Both the position numbers and the translations under genes were made by a program. The notes beneath the pieces were generated by a model. That model saw only the letters and a list, made by a program, of their open reading frames with translations, ran no database searches and was not told the origin of the DNA. A stretch of 64,000 nt of DNA from Parasutterella secunda. GTDB taxonomy: Bacteria; Pseudomonadota; Gammaproteobacteria; Burkholderiales; Burkholderiaceae_F. Location: the NCBI RefSeq assembly GCF_016901835.1, contig NZ_JACJKX010000003.1, positions 62,001-126,000 of the forward strand, written 5' to 3'. This document shows, one piece after another, positions 32,801-40,561 of this stretch (position 1 is its first letter; the number at the start of each line of letters is the position of its first letter).

Positions 32801-35800
32801 GTGTTGTTTATCATGGGACCAACAATGTTCAAAAGACAGTAAGGCGGAATCCAAGAACTGGTTTTGATGAATACCAGTATTCAAATTTTGAAAGTTTTGA
32901 AAATCAGTACGATGAGCAACCTGGTCACTTCTTTAACTCCAATCGTGACAATGCTGGGAGTTACGGAAGCAACATTTACGATGTTTATCTGAATCTGAAG
33001 AATCCGTTAATCATTGATGCAAATAACAGCAGTTACAACACTATTCGTTACAACGGCATGGTCAATGACACATACGGATGGGCGCAATGGGCTAAAGACA
33101 ATGGTTATGACGGCGTTATTTTCAACAATATCCGTGACGGCGCTGGTTTCACGGAAATGTCTGAAGCCACAAATAATTATGTCGCTTTCCGCTCCAATCA
33201 GATTAAATCAGCAACTGACAATAATGGTGAATTCAACCCTAACGATAGGCGTTTGAGATTTTCCCGATCAACCAGTTTTAAGCCTGAAGCGGAGTTGGTG
33301 CAAGGTATTAAGGAATACTTTGGAACAACATGGGATCCTCGTGAATCTGGCTACATGATGCAAGACGGCGACATGCTTAATATGAGCGGTACGCATGAAG
33401 TCGAAGACGAAAGAACGAAGCGAGATTTAAGAGGTCGCCGAACCGTTGATCATCGTGAAGTCAGTGGTACTAATGTTAGAGGGGTTTCCACTGAACATTT
33501 CTTTGAAGACCAAAATATTCAAGATCAATCGGATTACATGTACAACTTCATGGCCCGTACAGGCGCCATGCGTATGGACTATGGATCTGGAATCGCCGCG
33601 TTAACTCGTCAGCCTACACGTGCCCAACTTCAAATGTTGCAGCGCATGGCCTATGAAAATGATGGCTTGATTGTTTCTTATTACACACCTGAAGGCCGAA
33701 TTGTTGACGAGGCGGAATGGGAAGGACCGGTTACTCAAAAGAGGATCAAAGACTTTTTCGCCCAAGCGCAACAAAAAGCCGATGCAGGTCAAGCTGGTGC
33801 CTATGCTTCCAGAACAAAAAACAATCAAGGCGGTTCTACCGTTGAATCAATCACTGAAACCTTGTCCAATGATTCTGACATTGGTGAGGCTTTCCGCAAT
33901 TTAAGAAGTCGTGGCTCAGTGGTTGTCGTTCAATCTGAAAAGGATCTACTGAATGCTACGAGCAACAATACCAGCAAGTCATATATTCATGGCTATGAGG
34001 GCGAAGACTTTACAGTTGATTCTCCTGTTTCACACGCCGAAGAAGCCTGGAATACCTCTGGTTTTATAGCCAGATTAGAAGGCGTTGATGGCGTTCGTGG
34101 TGGGAACATTTACCTAACATTAGGATACGCCCGTAAAGAGCATGCTGGTCGAGATATTACACATGCATTTGATCATGCAAGAGAATATCCATTTAGAGCG
34201 CCAGAGGAACGTTCTCAGTATGGATTGGTTGATGATTTGATCAAGCAAACAATTGATGACTTGCGTGATCAGACAGTCAATGTGTATACCCAAAAAGGCG
34301 GTGAGGTTATTCTTGAAACTCCTCAACGTGCTTACGTTTTGCGGTGGAATGACCAATACAATGGCTATGTCATCATCACACGAACGCCGAGTTCTGACAA
34401 AAACACAAAGGCCAAACTTTCGTCTGGCCTTTGGAAAGATCGGGGGAACGCCAGCCTCTCTCTCGTTCACGAAGCATACACGGCAAATGCTCCATCGTCC
34501 GTATCCCGCCGTCATCAAGGCCGTAACGGGGGCATTATGGCTGAATCTCGATCTGTTGAGTTTAATGATAGCAGTTTTATTGAAAACGGTCGAGGTGGTG
34601 TGGAAATTGACGGGGTAGTTATTAAGCGTTCTGCCAATGGCTCCATCCAAGGTGCATACGATCCTCGCACGCAAAAGGTTTATCTGGTTGCTGACAATCT
34701 GACAGACGAAAATGCCCGTGCGGTTTTCATGCACGAAGTCGGTGTTCATATGGCCGCTGACGGTGATATGAAGGCAGTTTTTGCACGTGCCAAGCAGATT
34801 GTCTGGAACGGTGCCGCCAACGGTGACAAAGTTGCTCAGGCAGCTAAGCGCCGCATGGATGCGGCCGGCGAAACCTCTCCTGAAGAAGCTGCTGCTTACC
34901 TTGTTGAAGAGGCAGTTAAGGCGCAAAAGGATTTGCCGAAGTCCCATCCCATTGTTCAGTGGCTTGAGGATTTGATGCGCCGAGTTCGCTTGTGGATCAA
35001 TAAGAAGCTCGGTGTTAATAATCTGCCGGGACTTCGTTTGACGACTGACGACATTGTGGCCGTGGCCAGAGCCAACGCCAAGTCTTTGGGCAACGTTGAA
35101 CGCAAACCCTCTAATGGTATGACGACTTTTGCCGATGACTACCGAGGCGAATGGCGTGAACGCCGTGGTGATCTCCGTACAAAGAAAGACGGCGCAAGAG
35201 GCAGTTGGGCAAGAAACATGGGGTTGAACTCCGGTTGGGGTTCTCCGATTCAGCGTGATGAACTGGGGCGCTGGAAATTGGCCTGGGGAGAACATATAGC
35301 GACAGGAATTGGGAATATGGCATTGGATGCAGCAGAAGCCATGATTCCTGCTCTTCGTACTAAGTACGCTATGCGTATGGCACCAAAGGAAGTCCGCGAA
35401 ATGTACCGCGATCTTCGTGCACAAGTGGATAACGCTAAGCGCAAGGTCGGTAAGGTTGCAGAGGAAATGGCCAAGTGGAGCGATAACGATCGCCGCCTGA
35501 TTTCGGACGTAATTGAAAAGGCGCTTGATGCCGACGCTCATCCGCCGGAACACGTTCTGAAGATGGCGTCTATGATGAGCGATCTGATGACGCAGCAGGG
35601 CCAGGACCTTGTTAATTTGGGAATGCTCTCTGAAGAGGCTTTCAACCGTTGGCGTGGTCAATACTTACCTCGCTTCTACAATCGCCGCAAAGAATTGGAC
35701 GGGGAAGGCTGGTTTAAGAACTTCATGAAGCGTGGTGTCCCTCTCCGTGGAGTGGGCGGCGGTTCGCTCAAAGGCCGTGGCAAGTACGAACTCATTGAGG

Positions 35801-37683
35801 TTAAGGATCTGGATAAATATATCCGTGACGGTTGGGAGGTCAGAGACGAACGCTATACCTTCAATAAGGAAGCCAAAGAATCTCAGCCCGAATTGGCTTT
35901 CAAGGATATGCCTAATGTTGAAGTGGATGAGCACCAAACGGTTAACGTGTGGCGTGACTGGACACCGAAAGAACGTCAGGAAATGGGAGAAATCCGTGAC
36001 GCCGGATACCGCTTCGTTATGGGTTACATGCAAATGCAGGAAGATCTGGCCTTGGGTCGACTCTTTAAACAGATTGCAGAAAACCCGGCCTGGACTCGCA
36101 ATACTCCGAGCGAAGGCTATTCTGCCGTTCCCGATGTCGTTATTCCTGAAACTGGAGGCGTGAAGCGTTATGGTGCTTTGGCAGGTAAGTACGTAAAGGA
36201 TGAGGTGTTGGCTCAGGTTATGCCTCATGCAGAAGTACCCTCTGCGTTTGCCCGCGCTTATCGGAATTTGCTGTCCTACTGGAAAGAAGGCAAGACAGCC
36301 TTGAATCCCGTCTCTCACATGAACAACACGGCGGGCAATATCATCATGGCTCACCTTGCCGGTGTGAATATGTGGGACGCCAAAGCCTATTTGGAAATCC
36401 GAAAAGCGTTTAAAGAAAACGCAGCCTGGTTGAAAGAAGCCGAGGAAAACGGATTGTTTACCGGCTCCTTCTCTAAGGAAGAAATTGCCAAGTTGTTGCC
36501 AGAAGAGTACACAAAGCTTGAAAGCAAACAGGAATCTTTAGGCAAGCGTGGCTTTGAGTTTGTCTTCAATTACATGCTCAATTACGGTCTTCGTAAGAAG
36601 ATGCGTAATTTGTACGATGCTGAGGATAGCTTCTTTAAAGCCCTAATATATAAATACGCTAAAGATCATGGCTTGTCTACGAAAGATGCCATTGATTATG
36701 CCTTAGGCTTTATTCCGACTTATGACGATCTGCCGGGTGGCGCACGAGCAATTCGTGATTCTGCGATTCCGTTCTTTGCCTGGACGTATAAGATCGTTCC
36801 GCGTTTGGCTTTAACAATGGTGACTTATCCTCATCGTTTCCTGGCGCCAGCCGCTTTAATGTGGACAGCCAATTTGCTGAGTTACGCTATTGCAGCTGGT
36901 GATGCTGACGATGATTGGTGGACGCGCATTGAAAAGGGACAAAAGCTGAGAGAAACCGAAGAAGGGTTATTGCCTGAATACATGCAGGGCATGGGTGCCA
37001 TGTTCAATCCGAAGTTCCTGCGTCTTTGGAATGATCCGACAACCAATCTTCCTGTCTATTGGAATATCGGTAATTTCATTCCTGGTGGCCAAATGTTTGA
37101 CTTGACCAACCAAGCCGGTGGTATTCCGCGTCCTGAAATGTTAGCTGTTGGCACGCCTCTCTATACCTTATGGGCTGCAATGGGGCTGAACGTAGACACC
37201 TTTACCGGACGCGAGATTACAAAGGATAGTGATACCGTAGCCGAGGCAGCAGAGAAACGTGCAACTTACATGTGGCGTCAGTTGGCTCCGGCTCTGGCCT
37301 ACGGCGGCTATCACTTTGAACGTGTTCTCAATGGTCTCGCCAACGCTACGGGTGAGTCAGTCATGGGTTACACGGGCATTGGTCGCAATGGTCAAGCGGT
37401 TACTCCGTTGAATGCCGCCATCAATACGATGGGATTGAAGGTCAGAAACGTAGATTTCCAAAAGGAATTCTCTTTCAAGATTTCTGACATTCAAAGAGAA
37501 AACCGAGAAATCCTGGCCAACATTCGTTCATTGAGTCGTTATATCAAGCAGGGCTCTATTAACCCGCTCGAAGGTCAAGAAGAAATCAAAAAACAACGAG
37601 AAAAGCTGAGGGATAACACTGCGCGTGCGAAGGAACTTCAGCAGTTAAATAGGGATCGAGAGAATCTTTCTAATGGAGAATGA
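29800..37683 (+). CDS. Giant polyvalent virion protein (ParB-like, ADP-ribosyltransferase-like and other domains)
   Basis: 2627 residues. Order: hydrophobic Ala/Gly-rich N-terminus (1-340); Gln/Pro linker; DdrB/ParB-like domain (about 434-800; AIAGNGRIVGI near 527); second linker (815-960); ART-PolyVal domain (about 964-1157; TPEFKAWFGDW, VVYHGTN, GYDGVIF, ending in a RFSR motif); a GYMMQDGD/DYMYNFMARTGAMRMD domain (to about 1300); a possible nuclease-like domain; a zincin-like HEVGVH at His1645, spaced HExxxH rather than HExxH; long helical region (1850-2300); hydrophobic segment (2314-2372); C-terminal coiled coil. These architectures are injected with the genome. ATG 29800 lacks a good site; ATG 29815 is an alternative. 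Confidence 0.82.
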   Translation: MDIKDMRADDILDAWDQGLDPLKDRPVLGAAKTADDIIDEWDAENGGFFSGLKDMGVYALSAIPTAVQGVVDVGRMATGDADVLKNFSDWIGEQTDSFKDFALSDAALAQQRRLDRMMADPNYSIADLPTIIAANPRATVGSALESLGSMVTPTGMGVGAVRGVGAAARLAQAGRGGALARVLGNVSPTKAAAAGSMLGNAAINAADTYTSEALENQDQADRYLGAGISAGTSILASKLTGGGAENILAQLLTGNAARQIGQSAARRAVTGFIKGGGKEFGQEFIEEGGNIAGESVGSGTPIDWNNALKRQTFAGTLGAILGGPIGMTSGLAARPQQQIPQNVPQSEGPQQNPQAALDALGELFEQATQSQQSQQTPVPQPEVQPRVQTQEPVQPQSQQQTTQTQQVEANNVEPVSQQNTQQPNTQTPVVLQNRNRSNKASITQMERIAGNPDYGRVSFGRDFANGAPVVAYGSIPDNQKGRTDYATTAEGERIPVQYAVVEADSVATSHNVNGIANPEYGRQDRVTAIAGNGRIVGITSAYQQGTAANYRRELTEDAAMHGVNPEVINGMRNPVLVRIMPNERVTGNIGDISNTSGNNQLNAVEKAHNDANRVNFEGMEFNEDGSPTQESVVSFIRSMPSAEQAEMIDEHGRITTQAVDRLNNAIFAKAYGNDDVIAMYAQAVDPEAKLVINTLSAVAPKMARLDGCGELDFRGALIDAVNQIVQGKRKGLSMQDIAAQVDAFADPDVELFLRLFAQNPRSNKQVIEVLSDAADFAYNEATRDTETEDMFGGVQRASRADLMQHIQQTNNQITELRNAQRRARQRNQAPDLQNPEGSVSSGQNASGRNTGTNPSPNDSRGSSNAQGNEGFSLQGQTADEIEAEARAREEAEAQRAREDAQNQQRQEAQNLRNEVSSLNEGYADNFTLTDDSTSAEDALRGQGDLRFSRESELLAPNGQPSNLAPEQWRQVRTPEFKAWFGDWENDSESASKVLDENGEPRVVYHGTNNVQKTVRRNPRTGFDEYQYSNFESFENQYDEQPGHFFNSNRDNAGSYGSNIYDVYLNLKNPLIIDANNSSYNTIRYNGMVNDTYGWAQWAKDNGYDGVIFNNIRDGAGFTEMSEATNNYVAFRSNQIKSATDNNGEFNPNDRRLRFSRSTSFKPEAELVQGIKEYFGTTWDPRESGYMMQDGDMLNMSGTHEVEDERTKRDLRGRRTVDHREVSGTNVRGVSTEHFFEDQNIQDQSDYMYNFMARTGAMRMDYGSGIAALTRQPTRAQLQMLQRMAYENDGLIVSYYTPEGRIVDEAEWEGPVTQKRIKDFFAQAQQKADAGQAGAYASRTKNNQGGSTVESITETLSNDSDIGEAFRNLRSRGSVVVVQSEKDLLNATSNNTSKSYIHGYEGEDFTVDSPVSHAEEAWNTSGFIARLEGVDGVRGGNIYLTLGYARKEHAGRDITHAFDHAREYPFRAPEERSQYGLVDDLIKQTIDDLRDQTVNVYTQKGGEVILETPQRAYVLRWNDQYNGYVIITRTPSSDKNTKAKLSSGLWKDRGNASLSLVHEAYTANAPSSVSRRHQGRNGGIMAESRSVEFNDSSFIENGRGGVEIDGVVIKRSANGSIQGAYDPRTQKVYLVADNLTDENARAVFMHEVGVHMAADGDMKAVFARAKQIVWNGAANGDKVAQAAKRRMDAAGETSPEEAAAYLVEEAVKAQKDLPKSHPIVQWLEDLMRRVRLWINKKLGVNNLPGLRLTTDDIVAVARANAKSLGNVERKPSNGMTTFADDYRGEWRERRGDLRTKKDGARGSWARNMGLNSGWGSPIQRDELGRWKLAWGEHIATGIGNMALDAAEAMIPALRTKYAMRMAPKEVREMYRDLRAQVDNAKRKVGKVAEEMAKWSDNDRRLISDVIEKALDADAHPPEHVLKMASMMSDLMTQQGQDLVNLGMLSEEAFNRWRGQYLPRFYNRRKELDGEGWFKNFMKRGVPLRGVGGGSLKGRGKYELIEVKDLDKYIRDGWEVRDERYTFNKEAKESQPELAFKDMPNVEVDEHQTVNVWRDWTPKERQEMGEIRDAGYRFVMGYMQMQEDLALGRLFKQIAENPAWTRNTPSEGYSAVPDVVIPETGGVKRYGALAGKYVKDEVLAQVMPHAEVPSAFARAYRNLLSYWKEGKTALNPVSHMNNTAGNIIMAHLAGVNMWDAKAYLEIRKAFKENAAWLKEAEENGLFTGSFSKEEIAKLLPEEYTKLESKQESLGKRGFEFVFNYMLNYGLRKKMRNLYDAEDSFFKALIYKYAKDHGLSTKDAIDYALGFIPTYDDLPGGARAIRDSAIPFFAWTYKIVPRLALTMVTYPHRFLAPAALMWTANLLSYAIAAGDADDDWWTRIEKGQKLRETEEGLLPEYMQGMGAMFNPKFLRLWNDPTTNLPVYWNIGNFIPGGQMFDLTNQAGGIPRPEMLAVGTPLYTLWAAMGLNVDTFTGREITKDSDTVAEAAEKRATYMWRQLAPALAYGGYHFERVLNGLANATGESVMGYTGIGRNGQAVTPLNAAINTMGLKVRNVDFQKEFSFKISDIQRENREILANIRSLSRYIKQGSINPLEGQEEIKKQREKLRDNTARAKELQQLNRDRENLSNGE
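32252..32443 (+). CDS. Possible overlapping gene inside the giant virion gene
   Basis: 63 residues in a different frame, starting at an ATG with GGAG seven bases upstream (32241-32244). The sequence looks protein-like (KRPIFKTQRGASVLAKMLQGG, then TPEQIRARMTQEDLQTLKEM), while the main frame here is low-complexity linker. It sits exactly between the ParB-like and ADP-ribosyltransferase-like parts, so it may be a relic or an active small gene from a time when these were separate genes. Confidence 0.45.
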   Translation: MPNDVQDKETKRPIFKTQRGASVLAKMLQGGTPEQIRARMTQEDLQTLKEMKASVSKGKPQTK

Positions 37684-37687
37684 CCAT

Positions 37688-37930
37688 ATGATTTCTAAAG
37701 AAGAACTGATGCAACGAGTGGCACGAATTGACTACTGGCACCCGGCTGACACGACCGCAACGGTTTGCTGCTTGGTTTTTAAGAACGGTATGACCGCGCT
37801 TGGTTGGAGCGCCTGTGCTAACCCAAAAGAGTTTGACAGCGAACTTGGCAAAAAATATGCCTTGGATGACGCAGTAGAACGTTCTCTTGGCTTTATCGCT
37901 TGGGAGCAGGCCAATGAGCGGCAATCTTAA
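37688..37930 (+). CDS. Phage_gp49_66-family protein
   Basis: 80 residues from ATG 37688, nine bases after GGAG (ATG 37673 is also in frame). The pattern ARIDYWHPADTTATVCCLVFKNGMTALGWSACANPKEFDSELGKKYALDDA with a terminal LGFIAW is the family typified by N4 gp49 and Sf6 gene 66 (PF13876). Function unknown; common next to lysis genes. Overlaps the i-spanin start by 17 bases. Confidence 0.82.
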   Translation: MISKEELMQRVARIDYWHPADTTATVCCLVFKNGMTALGWSACANPKEFDSELGKKYALDDAVERSLGFIAWEQANERQS

Positions 37931-38300
37931 GATTGGTCTCATAGCTACTGCTGCAGCCCTTGGAATCGCATTCTTTTGCTTTTCCTTAGGGTATGACAAG
38001 GCCAGAGCAGAAGGGGAATTGGCGCTTGAGCAGCTCAAACTTGCTCAGGCGCAAGTCGTCATTGATGCACAAAACGAAGTGAAATCTGAATATGAAAAAC
38101 AAATTCAAAATCTCAATGCTGCTTTGGACAGCGCTCGTAGCGATAGCGCTGACCGGCTGCGCCAGCTCAACGCCTTCCGTCACACCGATACAGACCTGGC
38201 AACCTGCCGTCGTCAGCGAGACGAGTTATCAAGACTGGCGGTCAGAGGTGAAGAGTTACTCAAAAGAGCTGACGCGTATCTTGGGGCGCTCGTCCAATGA
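37914..38300 (+). CDS. Rz: i-spanin (Rz)
   Basis: 128 residues from ATG 37914, with GGAGCAGG upstream. One N-terminal membrane span (IGLIATAAALGIAFFCFSLGY, residues 6-26) without a cleavage site, followed by a periplasmic coiled coil (ELALEQLKLAQAQVVIDAQNE to about residue 85) and a Cys/Arg-containing end. Works with Rz1 to fuse inner and outer membranes at the end of lysis. It lies about 14 kb away from holin and endolysin. Confidence 0.88.
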   Translation: MSGNLKIGLIATAAALGIAFFCFSLGYDKARAEGELALEQLKLAQAQVVIDAQNEVKSEYEKQIQNLNAALDSARSDSADRLRQLNAFRHTDTDLATCRRQRDELSRLAVRGEELLKRADAYLGALVQ

Positions 38301-38316
38301 TAAAATAGTCGAGTAG
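38092..38316 (+). CDS. Rz1: o-spanin lipoprotein (Rz1), nested in Rz
   Basis: 74 residues in the +1 frame, almost wholly inside Rz. A lipoprotein signal ends in lipobox Leu20-Thr21-Gly22-Cys23 (VAIALTGC), then a Ser/Thr/Pro-rich mature part. Nested overlap and lipobox are diagnostic for embedded Rz1 genes. Unlike the very Pro-rich lambda Rz1 it has only three prolines. Confidence 0.87.
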   Translation: MKNKFKISMLLWTALVAIALTGCASSTPSVTPIQTWQPAVVSETSYQDWRSEVKSYSKELTRILGRSSNDKIVE

Positions 38317-38321
38317 TTTTT

Positions 38322-38374
38322 TTATTGGCCAAGGTTGAGTCGAGCAATTATGTAGCCATTATTGTGGCCAATAA
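38322..38374. repeat. 10-bp inverted repeat at the prophage right end
   Basis: TTATTGGCCA (38322-38331) and TGGCCAATAA (38365-38374) are perfect inverted copies, starting six bases after the Rz1 stop. The right arm also overlaps ATTATTG/CAATAAT. They could be part of an attachment site or a 3' structure. The left prophage end is not in the window, so a direct att comparison is impossible. Confidence 0.45.
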
Positions 38375-38438
38375 TGTATCTATCTGTGTAAGGCCTGAAA
38401 ATAAGGGATATTTAATCCCGTCTCGCCACCAAAAAGTA

Positions 38439-38471
38439 AAAGCCTGGGAGCCTAAATGGTTCTCAGGCTTT
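38439..38471. terminator. Bidirectional intrinsic terminator ending the prophage late operon
   Basis: AAAGCCTGGGAGCC, loop TAAAT, GGTTCTCAGGCTTT: a 14-bp stem with two G-U pairs, T-rich on both strands (CTTTCTC after it, TTTACTTTTTGG on the minus strand). Last phage-related element seen before host genes. Confidence 0.75.
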
Positions 38472-38475
38472 CTCT

Positions 38476-39145
38476 TACGTTGCTTTCCTGCGCCTAATTT
38501 TCTTTTTCCTAATATTTTCTCCCTATTTTTAGCTAAAAATAGATACTTCGCCTGATTGATCCCTTTTCATTTTTCCGAGAAAATTTCCATAACTGTCAAT
38601 CATTTTGAGATCGCATCAAATGTTGGACCAAAGACGTTCAAACACATTACAGCAAAGCGATATGGGTTTATCCCATACGTCTTGTTGTGCTGCGATCTCT
38701 TCTCCTTTGGATGGCCTTATGGGTGTGTCTCGTAAGGCTGTTTTTTTCAGCTTTAGCATCGGGGAACGATTTAGTCGTTTCCCGCTTCCTTCGTTTGTCG
38801 TTTTCAGCTATTGGCGATACTGAAAATTGACCGGTTCCTCTAGGAACCACCTGCAAACGGTCTGAATCACCGTTACTGAACCCTCAAAAATACAGTCGTA
38901 GTGCATTCAGACATTTTCAAAATCTTGAAAATTCGGAAGTCGCTATGCATAAGTCCAGCCGTCATAGTCGTAGAAATGAAAATACATTAACCCGTTTGGG
39001 TTCAGTTTCCTTGACTTTGCTTGAACGCTCAGGGACCAATCTTTGCGCAAGGCTGATGCGCTCGATGCGTCAAATCGGACCACCGGTTTATCGATTTAAA
39101 CCTCCCCAGAAAGGTTTTGTCGATTTCAACTGAAACTTTAGGAAA
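38476..39145. other. 670-base region without a convincing gene
   Basis: Contains two short hairpins (ATGGGTTTATCCCAT near 38660; GGTTCCTCTAGGAACC near 38833) and a weak 62-codon frame (38945-39133, Arg/Ser-rich, no good ribosome binding site). No tRNA or integrase remnant is visible. It is probably the attachment-site junction plus the leader of the following transporter genes. Confidence 0.5.
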
Positions 39146-39910
39146 ATGAAAATGTCCGATAAAAAATTAAATCCCAATGAAGAAAAAGTGACGATAGGGT
39201 GTTACATCTCGCTGGCTTTGGCCATTGTGTTCTTCTCCGGCATAGCAGCCGGTACCTCGTACTTTTGGAGTTTCCTTGACTTCACGACGTTGATGGGTAA
39301 TGCCGGCAAAGTGGTCGGTAAAGTCACAGAAACACCCGATGGCGTCGCCACAACGATGACGACTCTTCGCGGTATCGGTGGCTCCGGTGCCATCGACGGT
39401 TTCATGCTCGCCATTTCGATGATTGTACCGGGCGTGATGCTTGCCATGGGCATGATCACAGTCTTTGAGCATTACGGTGCCTTGCGTGCTGCCCGTCAAC
39501 TCTTGACACCCGTTTTGAGACTTTTGATCGGCGTGCCCGGAACCGCAACGCTTGCCATGATCGCTTGCCTGCAATCGACCGATGGGGGAGCGGCTCTCAC
39601 GCGTCAGTTAAAGGACTCCGGGGCGCTCACTTACACAGAATTGAATAACTTCTGCGCTTTCCAAATGGTTGCCTGCGCTCCGATTACCAATTTCGTCACC
39701 TTTAGTGCTGCCGTTCTGGCTTTTACAAATGCCGATGGCACTAGTGCCGTGCCGCTTAGTATGGGTGCCGGCTTGGCCGTTTTACTCATAGCCAAAGTGA
39801 TCGGCGCCAACATTATGCGTCTGATTCAATTGCGTATCGCACTTCGTGAAAAAGCCCGCTCGCAAAGCCCGGCGATTAATCCTGCTGTCATCACTATTGA
39901 AAGGAACTGA
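39146..39910 (+). CDS. yjiH: YjiH-like Gate-domain inner-membrane protein
   Basis: 254 residues (ATG 39152 also possible). Six or so membrane segments; the centre MLAISMIVPGVMLAMGMITVFEHYG and RQLLTPVLRLLIGVPGTATLAMIACLQSTDGGAALTRQL is the Gate (nucleoside-recognition) domain as in E. coli YjiH. The gene pairs with the shorter yjiG downstream, three bases apart, as in E. coli. The two halves probably form one transporter; the substrate is unknown. Confidence 0.82.
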   Translation: MKMSDKKLNPNEEKVTIGCYISLALAIVFFSGIAAGTSYFWSFLDFTTLMGNAGKVVGKVTETPDGVATTMTTLRGIGGSGAIDGFMLAISMIVPGVMLAMGMITVFEHYGALRAARQLLTPVLRLLIGVPGTATLAMIACLQSTDGGAALTRQLKDSGALTYTELNNFCAFQMVACAPITNFVTFSAAVLAFTNADGTSAVPLSMGAGLAVLLIAKVIGANIMRLIQLRIALREKARSQSPAINPAVITIERN

Positions 39911-39912
39911 TT

Positions 39913-40380
39913 ATGTCTGCCATCTCCACTCAAAAACCTATGATCACTGAGGTGTTTGTTAAAGGTGCAAGCCGCGGTTGGGAATTGGCCACGAAGTCGA
40001 TGCTTCCAAACTTAGTGATGGCTTTTGTGCTGATTAAAATTTTGACGGTTTCAGGTCTCTTAACCTATGTTGGAATGGCTTTTGAACCGGTGATGTCCTT
40101 ATTCGGTTTGCCGGGAGAGAGCGCAATGGTTTTAGTGAGTGCCTGGATGTCAAGCGGCGGAGCGATCGGTGTGTTGCTCGCTTTCTTAAGCGACGGCGTG
40201 ATGAACGGTCAAGAGGCCGCCGTGATTTTGCCTTCTATCTTCATTATGGGCGGTCAGCTTCAATACATGGGGCGCTGCCTGGGTGTCATCGGCATTAAGG
40301 ATCAAATGCTTTATGTCATTATGTTGATCCCCATTGTGATGGCTTTTGCGGCATTGGCTGTTATGAGCATCATTATTTAA
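39913..40380 (+). CDS. yjiG: YjiG-like Gate-domain inner-membrane protein
   Basis: 155 residues, nearly the length of E. coli YjiG (153). Membrane segments with SMLPNLVMAFVLIKILTVSGLL, MSLFGLPGESAMVLVSAWMSSGGAIGVLLAFL and a hydrophobic end. The G-x-S/P-rich turns are those of the Gate domain. Partner of the preceding YjiH-like protein. A hairpin (40389-40416) follows. Confidence 0.82.
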   Translation: MSAISTQKPMITEVFVKGASRGWELATKSMLPNLVMAFVLIKILTVSGLLTYVGMAFEPVMSLFGLPGESAMVLVSAWMSSGGAIGVLLAFLSDGVMNGQEAAVILPSIFIMGGQLQYMGRCLGVIGIKDQMLYVIMLIPIVMAFAALAVMSIII

Positions 40381-40388
40381 CAGGATTT

Positions 40389-40416
40389 TCTCGCCCTGCC
40401 GTCCGGTGGGGCGAGA
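40389..40416 (+). terminator. Hairpin after yjiG
   Basis: TCTCGCCC, loop of 12, GGGCGAGA followed by ATTTAAAAA. Weak T-run; probably a partial terminator between yjiHG and the DUF401 gene. Confidence 0.45.
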
Positions 40417-40504
40417 ATTTAAAAAGCATTTTCTCATTTTTAAGATCTTTTTTGATTTGTCATTGGCTCCGATCAATTCAATTGCCCGAAACACGTTTCA
40501 AGTA

Positions 40505-40534
40505 TTGTCAAAAAAAGCGTAGCATTCAGATATT
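40505..40534 (+). promoter_or_regulatory. Putative promoter of the DUF401 gene
   Basis: TTGTCA (40505-40510), 18-base spacer and GATATT (40529-40534), 27 bases before the start codon. Spacing and -35 are good, -10 is weak. Confidence 0.4.
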
Positions 40535-40561
40535 TTGTAACGGAAAGTAATTGGGTTTTCT

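Larger units (their letters stand above)
1..38475. mobile_element. Temperate podovirus-type prophage (left end outside window)
   Basis: Contiguous phage genes: leftward early recombination operon, CI/Cro immunity region, replication genes, then terminase, portal, scaffold, capsid, fibres, lysis genes, P22-type adaptor and hub, internal proteins, a giant polyvalent protein and spanins. No tail sheath, tape measure or tail-tube gene is visible, which favours a short-tailed virion. Lambda-like control plus podovirus head genes and a huge virion protein resemble Bcep22-like phages (family knowledge, not a search). No integrase is seen; in this orientation it should lie left of position 1. The right edge is put at the bidirectional terminator after Rz1; host-type genes begin at 39.1 kb. 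All structural genes read as intact, so the prophage may be functional. Confidence 0.93.

Noticed and set aside
34120-35661. 513-codon open frame on the minus strand
   Set aside because: Antisense to the giant virion gene; its residues mirror the plus-strand codon bias and no ribosome binding site or domain is seen.
35665-36354. 229-codon open frame on the minus strand
   Set aside because: Antisense to the giant virion gene, no start signal.
38325-38555. 76-codon frame after the spanins
   Set aside because: Contains the bidirectional terminator and lacks a ribosome binding site.
38945-39133. 62-codon Arg/Ser-rich frame before yjiH
   Set aside because: Weak start signal and no recognisable composition; left inside the intergenic entry.
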